Assembly (NCBI RefSeq): GCF_900232995.1
Contig: NZ_OCVX01000001.1
Location: 29,670 to 93,669 of the forward strand
Reading direction: 5' to 3'
DNA: 64,000 bases
Source of the DNA: Mycobacterium simulans
GTDB taxonomy: Bacteria > Actinomycetota > Actinomycetes > Mycobacteriales > Mycobacteriaceae
Below are positions 29,494 to 35,602 of the stretch, piece by piece. Below the pieces are notes generated by a model. It had not been told where the DNA came from and made no database searches. It saw only the letters and a program-made list of their open reading frames with translations. How positions within the stretch are numbered: position 1 is the first letter of the stretch; every line of letters begins with the position of its first letter. A program made the position numbers and the translations under genes.

Positions 29494-30314
29494 GCGGAAC
29501 AGGCATCGAGGGCTACCGCGACTTTCTGGCCCGGCGCGACGGCGACGCCGATCTGTTGCATCGACGCCTGACAAGTCGTGAACAGTTCTTCGCAGCCCTG
29601 GATGCGGACCCGGTGCGCTCGACTCACCTGGTCGATCGGCGTGTGTTCATGCGGAACCTGCGCCGCCGCCGGCCTGAGCCCGACGTCGATCCCAAGACGC
29701 TGTTCCTATTGGCCACCGCGAAGTTGAACCAAGCGGAGCGATTCGGTGTGGACCTCGGAGACACTTACGGACGCATCGGCGGTGATGACCAGCCGCCCGA
29801 GCGGGTGTACCTCGCGCTCGAGGAGCACTATCACACTCGGCTGCTGGCGTACGTGCTCGACATGTTCGGTCTGCCATTCCAAGTGGTGGTCCCCCCGTTC
29901 GTGATGCGCCAGTTCGTCAAGATGGAGGTCTTCCTCCCCGAGCGACTCGGGTTTGCGTTCGTGGGCGCGGCGGAAATGGCGGGCTGCATTATGTTTCACG
30001 AACTGCGGCGCGTAGGCGTTGCATTGTTCGCCGACGAACCCGACGTTGCCGCCCGGATCGAGCGGCTCTATACCGAAATCCTCACCGACGAGATCGGCCA
30101 CGTCGGCTACTGCGCGGCGAACTGCACGAAACCCGAACGGGCCCTGATGCGTTGGCTCTGTCCGCGGTTCGGACGACTCGTTGCCCGGCAGACCGCCGAG
30201 ATCGGCCTGCTCGCCGATCGCGACGAGCTACATGCCCGCCTGGATCGCCCCTTCGATATAGACGAGCTCACCGCCGGCATGCCGAACGAGACGTTTCTCG
30301 CCGCACACCCCTGA
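29490..30314 (+). CDS. Ferritin-like diiron protein
   Basis: The 274-residue helical protein has metal-ligand-like motifs LEEHYHTRLL, FHELRRVG and TDEIGHVGYC, spaced as in ferritin-like diiron oxygenases. No membrane segment is visible. It is translationally coupled to the TetR regulator, so an oxidation step linked to the regulator's ligand is likely. The substrate is unknown. Confidence 0.7.
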   Translation: MSGTGIEGYRDFLARRDGDADLLHRRLTSREQFFAALDADPVRSTHLVDRRVFMRNLRRRRPEPDVDPKTLFLLATAKLNQAERFGVDLGDTYGRIGGDDQPPERVYLALEEHYHTRLLAYVLDMFGLPFQVVVPPFVMRQFVKMEVFLPERLGFAFVGAAEMAGCIMFHELRRVGVALFADEPDVAARIERLYTEILTDEIGHVGYCAANCTKPERALMRWLCPRFGRLVARQTAEIGLLADRDELHARLDRPFDIDELTAGMPNETFLAAHP

Positions 30315-30377
30315 CCGGGTCGACAGGCACCCTCGATCGGGGGGGAACCGGCCGTCTACCTGCACTCCAAGAATCTG

Positions 30378-30408
30378 TTGAGAATCCTCCAAGGGCGGTC
30401 CCCGACCC
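30378..30408. promoter_or_regulatory. Shared upstream repeat, copy 1
   Basis: TTGAGAATCCTCCAAG followed by a GC-rich tail. It matches the copy at 30861-30890 at about 26 of 31 positions. It lies about 120 bases before the SHOCT gene start. The half-sites form an imperfect palindrome and may be an operator. Confidence 0.5.
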
Positions 30409-30529
30409 TTTAGCCGCCAGAAAAACGAACCCTCTTGGCACTCCCATGTTTGGGATCGGTAGCGCGTTGCCGCAGTCCCCTTGCCCCATGGCTGCGAATA
30501 GACAGAGAGCCACAAGAAGGAGCGAGCCA

Positions 30530-30841
30530 GTGAAAACCAAGGTGGTTGTGGTGTCGATCGGGGGGATGGTCGGCCTCATGCTCCTCCTGCACTACTTCAC
30601 GCTGAGCCGATCCGGCATGCCATCGGGGTGGATGCTCTACCTTGGGCTGCCGATTACCGCGGCCGGCGTGCTGTCTGCGCTGCGGCTCATCCAGCTCGGC
30701 GAGGGGTGGGGGCCTGCTACCGGGGCTGGTTCCAGTTCGATCTCCGAACGCCTGCGCGATCTCGAGACCCTACACGGGAGCGGAGCGATCTCGGATACGG
30801 AATATGCCGCGCGCCGGCTGCACATCATTTCGGAGGGTTGA
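30530..30841 (+). CDS. Small membrane protein with SHOCT-like C terminus
   Basis: The 103-residue protein has two membrane helices followed by the short C-terminal helix pair ISERLRDLETLHGSGAISDT, typical of SHOCT domains. The GTG at 30530 is preceded by AAGGAG at about eight bases; the open frame extends upstream but without a ribosome site. It shares an upstream repeat with the M48 protease gene, so the two may answer the same envelope signal. Confidence 0.75.
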   Translation: MKTKVVVVSIGGMVGLMLLLHYFTLSRSGMPSGWMLYLGLPITAAGVLSALRLIQLGEGWGPATGAGSSSISERLRDLETLHGSGAISDTEYAARRLHIISEG

Positions 30842-30860
30842 TGGGTCGCCCAACGATTTA

Positions 30861-30890
30861 TTGAGGATCCTCCAAGTGCGCCCCGGACTC
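30861..30890. promoter_or_regulatory. Shared upstream repeat, copy 2
   Basis: TTGAGGATCCTCCAAG contains the perfect palindrome GAGGATCCTC and sits 49-78 bases before the M48 protease start. Copy 1 precedes the SHOCT gene. The CTTGAG/CTCAAG flavour recalls HspR sites, but the spacing differs. Confidence 0.5.
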
Positions 30891-30938
30891 TCGAAGTCAC
30901 ACCAACAAACCGACATCACAGAGGAGTTCGAGGACAAC

Positions 30939-31877
30939 ATGGCCATCGTGGAATCGGCGCCGAATCATCACCACTCCTTCCCGTCCTCGTACCACGGCGC
31001 CCCTGTACCACCCGCACCGGGCCCGACCGGTCACCTGGAGCGCCCAAGACGGCACCCGTGGGAAATCGGGCTCCTTGTCCTGGTCATCTTGTCCAGCCTC
31101 CTGCTCTATATGCTCGCCTTCGCAATCGTGTTGTCGGGTAGGGCCAGCCTGCTGTGGCTTTCAATCCTGGCGACACCGATCGCGCTGTACTTCCTCCGCG
31201 GATTGACCTACGGCCAGCAACGGGCCAACGGCGTCAAGATGTCACCGACCCAATTTCCGGAGGGCTATTGGCTCGTCGTCGAGGCAGCCCAACGGTTCGG
31301 ACTCAGCGAGGTACCCGACGCCTACGTCGTACTGGGCAACGGCCTCATCAACGCGTTCTCCAGCGGGCACGGCTTCCGTCGCTATGTCGTGGTCTACAGC
31401 GACCTCTTCGAGATCGGCGGCCAGGCCCGCGATCCCGAAGCCCTCGCGTTCGTCATTGGCCACGAGGTTGGACATATCGCGGCGGGGCACGCGTCCTACT
31501 GGCGTCAGCTCAGTCAGCTGGCAATGAAGGTCCCCTTCCTGGGCGCAACGCTGTCGCGGTCGATGGAATACACCGCCGACAATTACGGGTACGCGTTCCG
31601 CCCGTCGGGCGCGGGCCGAACTATCGGCGTGCTGAGCGCAGGAAAGTATCTGCTCAGGTCGGTGAGTTTCGATGGCATGGCTGACCGGGCCAGGACCGAG
31701 ACCGGATTCTTTGTCTGGCTGGCCAACATGCTGTCCTCGCACCCGGTAAACACCTGGCGCGCAGCGGCGCTGCGCAACCGCGCCGTCGCGGGATCACTAT
31801 TCTTCCGGCCAAAGCAGCTGGCCCCGATCGAGACGCCGCCCTGGCAACCGACCCAGAATGCCGGCTGGATGCGCTGA
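30939..31877 (+). CDS. M48-family membrane metalloprotease
   Basis: The protein has 312 residues. The zinc motif is HEVGH (175-179), followed at about 215 by EYTADNYG, which supplies the third ligand. Two hydrophobic helices (about 42-90) anchor it. M48 proteases act in membrane protein quality control. ATG 30939 follows GAGG closely; longer frames start in the SHOCT gene. It converges on the UbiA-like gene. A role as leader peptidase for the nearby RiPP-like peptide is possible but unsupported. Confidence 0.85.
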   Translation: MAIVESAPNHHHSFPSSYHGAPVPPAPGPTGHLERPRRHPWEIGLLVLVILSSLLLYMLAFAIVLSGRASLLWLSILATPIALYFLRGLTYGQQRANGVKMSPTQFPEGYWLVVEAAQRFGLSEVPDAYVVLGNGLINAFSSGHGFRRYVVVYSDLFEIGGQARDPEALAFVIGHEVGHIAAGHASYWRQLSQLAMKVPFLGATLSRSMEYTADNYGYAFRPSGAGRTIGVLSAGKYLLRSVSFDGMADRARTETGFFVWLANMLSSHPVNTWRAAALRNRAVAGSLFFRPKQLAPIETPPWQPTQNAGWMR

Positions 31878-31916
31878 TCCGCAGCGACCGCCTGGACAAC
31901 TCAATAGTTGGGACGC

Positions 31917-32825
31917 TCAGGCCAACACGGTTGCGGTGCAAAGGGTTGCGATCCATGCGACGATCAGCAGCTGTACAGTGCGGTCCCGCAACAAGATCTC
32001 TTCCGGTTCACCCGCCATGCCGCCGTCGATGTCAACGGCGTAGCGCAGGATCCCCATCGTGAGCGGGATCGCCGATACCGCAAACCATGACACGCCATGC
32101 CTGTCTTGCTCGAACGCCCACAGCACGTATACCACCACGATGGCCGTGCCCGACATGCTCCATACGAACCGCAAGTAGGCGCCGCTGTAACTGTCCAGCG
32201 ATTTGCGGATCTGGGCGCCCGTACGCTCGGCGAGCTGCAGTTCTGCGTAGCGCTTGCCAGCCACCATGAACAGCGCAATAAAGGCGATCACAACGAGAAA
32301 CCACGGTGGCAGCGGAATTCCAATCGCCACACCACATGCGATTGCTCGGATCAAGTAAGCGGACGCGACGATGCAAATGTCAAGCACCGCTTGGTGTTTG
32401 AGGCCAAAACAGTAGCCGAGCTGCATTGCCAGATAAGTCATGACGACCAACGCGAGCGCGGGGACCGTCGCCAACGAGACCGCCAAGGCGGCGCCGGCCA
32501 GCGCAACGGCCAGGGTGCAGGCCAGAGCCGGCGAAACCACACCGGCGGCTATTGGACGGGAACATTTGATGGGGTGCTGCCGGTCGGCATCCGCGTCGCG
32601 GACATCGTTGATCAGATAAATCGAGGATGCGGCCAGGCAGAACACCACCATTGCGATGCCCGCCTTGTAGAAAACGTCTCGGAAGTCGTGCTCATCCCCG
32701 ACGGTGGCCAACGATGCACCAACGACCAACACGTTCTTGACCCATTGCCGCGGCCGCAGCGCTTTGATAATGCCCGCCGCCACAGCGGAGGGCGGCCGCA
32801 TCTCGGATGACAGGCGACTGACCAC
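31917..32825 (-). CDS. UbiA-family prenyltransferase (DPPR synthase-like)
   Basis: The 302-residue polytopic protein is close to Rv3806c, the decaprenyl-phosphate 5-phosphoribosyltransferase: LRPRQWVKNVLV, YLINDVRDADADRQHP (the Mg-binding Asp cluster) and MQLGYCFGLKHQAV. Rv3806c makes the precursor of decaprenylphosphoryl arabinose, so this may be a second copy or a paralogue with another acceptor. GTG start 32825; an ATG eight codons in is possible. It lies outside the direct repeats bracketing the YcaO cassette. Confidence 0.8.
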   Translation of the reverse strand: MVSRLSSEMRPPSAVAAGIIKALRPRQWVKNVLVVGASLATVGDEHDFRDVFYKAGIAMVVFCLAASSIYLINDVRDADADRQHPIKCSRPIAAGVVSPALACTLAVALAGAALAVSLATVPALALVVMTYLAMQLGYCFGLKHQAVLDICIVASAYLIRAIACGVAIGIPLPPWFLVVIAFIALFMVAGKRYAELQLAERTGAQIRKSLDSYSGAYLRFVWSMSGTAIVVVYVLWAFEQDRHGVSWFAVSAIPLTMGILRYAVDIDGGMAGEPEEILLRDRTVQLLIVAWIATLCTATVLA

Positions 32826-32872
32826 GACTGTTGATTATGAAGGGATCAGCACATGCGATGTGACGAAACGGC

Positions 32873-32945
32873 GCCAGTGATCTGCCACCCCTTGAGGCGA
32901 ATCTTCCAGCACCCAAAGCACAGGTAGCGCACACCGATTACGGCC
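32873..32945 (-). repeat. Diverged copy of the ABC transporter gene 3' end
   Basis: GCCAGTGATC, GAGGCGAATCTTCCAGC and GATTACGGCC occur here in the same order and nearly the same spacing as at 35531-35602, the 3' end of the Rv1747-like gene. Read on the minus strand it would encode CWKIRLK in place of RWKIRLP. It is an orphan gene end without the rest of the gene. Confidence 0.75.
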
Positions 32946-32978
32946 GCATGACCGCGACAACGCATGGCTCGTGGCGCG

Positions 32979-33959
32979 TCAATCGGATGTGAGTGGACGT
33001 ACCCGAACCGTCGTTGCGAGCTCTGACAGGGTGCTCAACCACTCAGTCGATTGGTGCCCAGGCTCCTTGCCAGTATCAATTTTCTGACGAAATTCACGCA
33101 GCGTTCGATTGTTCGCGTTAACCCGGTCTTTCATTAGTCGAGAAAACGTCGGAGCTTCCGCCGAGTGAATGCGCCATAGCGGGTTGGTGGAACTGCGCAA
33201 GGCCAGCCGAAGAGTTTCCAACCATATGACCGGACCAGCGAATGAATGCAGGATCAAACTTCCGTCTCGAAATCCGATTTCGATCCGGTGCGGAACCGGG
33301 CTGTCGCTACCATCGTCGACCGGCCCAACGTCACGGCTGCATTGCACCCGAACCGGAACTCCATCGATCACCCCGCAGAGGCTTGCGAACGGATGTTCCG
33401 GTATCGCTGATGGCGGGGGTTCACGCTGAAGACGTGCCGCAGCCAGCGAACCCAAGGCACGTCCGAGAACATCGAACGTGGGGTACGCCGCACGAGGCGC
33501 TGTAACGACGGAGGCGTACAACGGTTGGCTCAAGTCACGTCGGCGTCGACATTCATCGACGAACGCGCGCGCCGAGCTGAGCTCTGCGAAGTGGCAATTT
33601 ACGAAATGAGTTACCTTTGCCGACAGAGCTTCCTGACGCACCTCGCGGAGCACCTCACCGCGTACCGGGTGTTCCATCAGAACGTGAACGCCCCGGTGAA
33701 TCAGCTGTTTGGTTACTGTTGCTGCCGCCGCCGGTGGAAGCGCGACAATCGCGGCGTCCGCATCATTCGGAATTTCTGCGACGCTCGCCCAGAGGGGAAT
33801 TTTCTGCCGTGCCGCCAGTCGCGCCGAACGTTCGCTTCCAGCCGCGAGTACGCCGATCAACTCGAATGAGTTATTCAGTTCTTGCAAAGACGGGATGTAG
33901 AAGGCGCCGTAATTACTGCCACAGAGAACGACCCTTGTCCTACGTTCGAGCGCGGTCAT
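32979..33959 (-). CDS. Thiazolinyl imide reductase-like enzyme (RiPP cassette)
   Basis: This Rossmann protein of 326 residues begins RVVLCGSNYGAFYIPSLQEL and has LMEHPVRGEVL and HFVNCHFAELSSARAFV. These resemble PchG/YbtU/Irp3, which reduce a thiazoline to a thiazolidine with NADPH in siderophore synthesis. No NRPS is nearby; the partner is a YcaO enzyme, which makes azolines in peptides. The ATG at 33959 overlaps the YcaO stop by four bases; the frame extends 35 codons further but into YcaO. Predicted job: reduce an azoline in the small peptide. Confidence 0.8.
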   Translation of the reverse strand: MTALERRTRVVLCGSNYGAFYIPSLQELNNSFELIGVLAAGSERSARLAARQKIPLWASVAEIPNDADAAIVALPPAAAATVTKQLIHRGVHVLMEHPVRGEVLREVRQEALSAKVTHFVNCHFAELSSARAFVDECRRRRDLSQPLYASVVTAPRAAYPTFDVLGRALGSLAAARLQREPPPSAIPEHPFASLCGVIDGVPVRVQCSRDVGPVDDGSDSPVPHRIEIGFRDGSLILHSFAGPVIWLETLRLALRSSTNPLWRIHSAEAPTFSRLMKDRVNANNRTLREFRQKIDTGKEPGHQSTEWLSTLSELATTVRVRPLTSD

Positions 33960-35206
33960 ACCGACTCGTGCAAAGGGGTCCGCATCGGTGAGGCAGCCGC
34001 TGGCAACAACAGGCCGGGGGCAATAACCTTCACGACGGGAACGCAGGCACCCGGAAAGTCGCACACCACCGCCAACGGTTCTATCCCGGTTCGCGCGACG
34101 ACCGCCGTCGCCGCCGCGGCTACCAACTCAGGCAGCGAATCGGTACTCACAACTTGCCACGGAGTCGGCGGCGCCGCAGAAAAGCGCGTTCTCGAGCGCT
34201 GAGCGGCGACCGGTTGTACATTCGCGAACCGCTCAAAGAGTGTTGAGGGGATATCCTCGCGAACTCCACTGATCGCGGTAAGTCGCGATTGAGCGGCCTC
34301 AGTAATCGATCGCGACAACGCCACCTTAGGGTCGTGGTGTAAACCACTGCCAAAGAATGGCACCCCCAGCTTCGGTGAAATCAACTCAACGGCGAAGCAG
34401 AAGTAGCCGCTCCACAAGTCGAGGCGGGCGATTCGCAATTCATTACCGGACCTATACACCTTGTCAACTAGGTCGGCGCACTCCGCGCCACCGACATCGT
34501 CGGCCCGCACTTCCCACATCGTCGAATCCGCGACAGCCGCGCCCAGGCAGTACCGTTCCATGATTTCGTACAGGCCGTGCAGCGCCGCCTCGTAGTAGCT
34601 ATTGCCCGATGCCAGACCTTGGGTGTGCATTGTGAACATCGGCGGTCCCCAACTCTCGCTGACCGCAACGCTCACCGTGACCGCCGCCGACGGCACCCAC
34701 GTCCGGCGGCCGGTCAGCAGGGTTGTCGCGATCATCCAGTCGAGCTTGGCGCGGGAGTGATAGAAGCTGCCGGGCGGGCGGTCGAGTACAGCGGGATCGT
34801 AGGTCAACGCCGAGATTAAATCGTCGGTAGCCGTAAACCGTAAGTCGGGAACGGCATTTTCGCCGTGCCAGTATTCGAGCGATTCCATCACGGCCGACAC
34901 CTGAGCGGCGCGATAGTTGCTGGCTTTTCCCTGACTCACCGACACCGTCAGCGACGCCGGCCGCACCACCTGCACCGTGGGAATACCGATCTCGTCCAGC
35001 CAGGTGATGTCGGCGATCCGGGTGATGCCGGCCGGTCCAAGCAGCGGCTGTACAGCCTGCCAAGTCGCCTCGGGGCTAACGGTGCGGTGGGTGCCTTGAT
35101 GGTGGCGAATTACAGCGGGATCACCTGAGCCAAGCGAACGAGCCGGCCAATGAGACCAATCCGGGCCGAACTGCTCCGCCGTGCGGGACGCACACGAATC
35201 CAGCAT
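33956..35206 (-). CDS. YcaO-domain protein (RiPP cyclodehydratase-like)
   Basis: This 416-residue YcaO protein has the ATP-binding blocks: SAVMESLEYWHGE (about 79-91), AALHGLYEIMERYCLG (about 183-198) and RSITEAAQSRLTAISGVRED (about 276-295). Family members use ATP to activate a backbone amide and form thiazoline, oxazoline, thioamide or amidine. No fused or separate ThiF/ocin-like partner and no TfuA is present, and the usual Pro-rich PxPxP C terminus is missing, so it may recognise its peptide alone. The ribosome site is weak (GAAGAAG), and it lies after a hairpin following the peptide gene. Confidence 0.88.
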   Translation of the reverse strand: MLDSCASRTAEQFGPDWSHWPARSLGSGDPAVIRHHQGTHRTVSPEATWQAVQPLLGPAGITRIADITWLDEIGIPTVQVVRPASLTVSVSQGKASNYRAAQVSAVMESLEYWHGENAVPDLRFTATDDLISALTYDPAVLDRPPGSFYHSRAKLDWMIATTLLTGRRTWVPSAAVTVSVAVSESWGPPMFTMHTQGLASGNSYYEAALHGLYEIMERYCLGAAVADSTMWEVRADDVGGAECADLVDKVYRSGNELRIARLDLWSGYFCFAVELISPKLGVPFFGSGLHHDPKVALSRSITEAAQSRLTAISGVREDIPSTLFERFANVQPVAAQRSRTRFSAAPPTPWQVVSTDSLPELVAAAATAVVARTGIEPLAVVCDFPGACVPVVKVIAPGLLLPAAASPMRTPLHESV

Positions 35207-35232
35207 ACGAATATCTTCTTCAGAAAATCAGC

Positions 35233-35268
35233 GGTGGGGAACCCGCAATCAGCTGCGAGTTCCCCACC
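35233..35268 (-). terminator. Strong hairpin between peptide gene and YcaO gene
   Basis: GGTGGGGAAC pairs perfectly with GTTCCCCACC, and inner CGC/GCG pairs extend the stem. It starts 27 bases after the peptide stop and 26 bases before the YcaO start. A leaky terminator here would give more peptide than enzyme, a common RiPP arrangement. Confidence 0.7.
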
Positions 35269-35295
35269 GTCGTGTGGTCTGAACTGACCCGCGTA

Positions 35296-35382
35296 TCACT
35301 CCATCGAAAAACAGAGAGCGACAACTTGAAGCTCGCCTTCGATCTCGCCGTCAGTCATGCCGAAAAGCATGTCGTGGGACAT
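35296..35382 (-). CDS. Putative RiPP precursor peptide (28 residues)
   Basis: A short open frame missed by length-based callers. GAGAGGAGGTGACCT immediately precedes its ATG, giving the strongest ribosome site in the region. The peptide starts MSHDMLFGMTDG, has an acidic middle and ends VVALCFSME, with the single cysteine at position 24 and serine at 26. An acidic leader followed by a short hydrophobic core with Cys/Ser is what a YcaO enzyme would act on. It is upstream of, and codirectional with, the YcaO and reductase genes. A chance ORF is possible, but the ribosome site, hairpin and context argue against it. Confidence 0.75.
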   Translation of the reverse strand: MSHDMLFGMTDGEIEGELQVVALCFSME

Positions 35383-35416
35383 AGGTCACCTCCTCTCGGC
35401 GTACTGATATAGGCGG

Positions 35417-35443
35417 TAGCGGGGTCTTCCGCCCAGACCGCTA
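35417..35443. promoter_or_regulatory. Inverted repeat in the peptide promoter region
   Basis: TAGCGGGGTCT and AGACCGCTA are complementary with a two-base bulge. They lie 35-61 bases upstream of the peptide start. It could be an operator or a hairpin in the 5' leader. TATATC next to it (35407-35412 on the minus strand) may be a -10 box. Confidence 0.4.
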
Positions 35444-35494
35444 TCCTGCATGATTTGCCGACCGCGCGTTAGCCACCGAATGGCGTAACGGGCT

Positions 35495-35512
35495 GTCCCC
35501 CAATCGGGGGAC
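35495..35512 (-). terminator. Terminator of the ABC transporter transcript
   Basis: GTCCCCC-AATC-GGGGGAC is a perfect 7-bp stem with a tetraloop 27 bases after the ABC transporter stop. It separates that transcript from the peptide gene. Confidence 0.6.
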
Positions 35513-35530
35513 CGGATCCGCCGCCTCGAT

Positions 35531-35602
35531 GCCAGTGATCAGCCGCGCGGGAGGCGAATCTTCCAGCGCACGAAGCTGAGATAGAAGACGCTGATTACGG
35601 CC
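35531..35602 (-). repeat. 3' end of ABC transporter gene, partner of the repeat at 32873
   Basis: This is the functional copy of the repeated segment. It encodes the last ~20 residues of the transporter and the stop codon. The second copy lies 2.6 kb away on the far side of the YcaO cassette, in direct orientation. Confidence 0.75.

Noticed and set aside
30152..30529. Upstream extension of the SHOCT protein frame
   Set aside because: It overlaps the diiron gene and is Arg-rich; the GTG at 30530 has a clear ribosome site.
35401..35530. A second short peptide gene upstream of the putative RiPP precursor
   Set aside because: No short frame there has a ribosome site; the region is better explained by a terminator and promoter elements.
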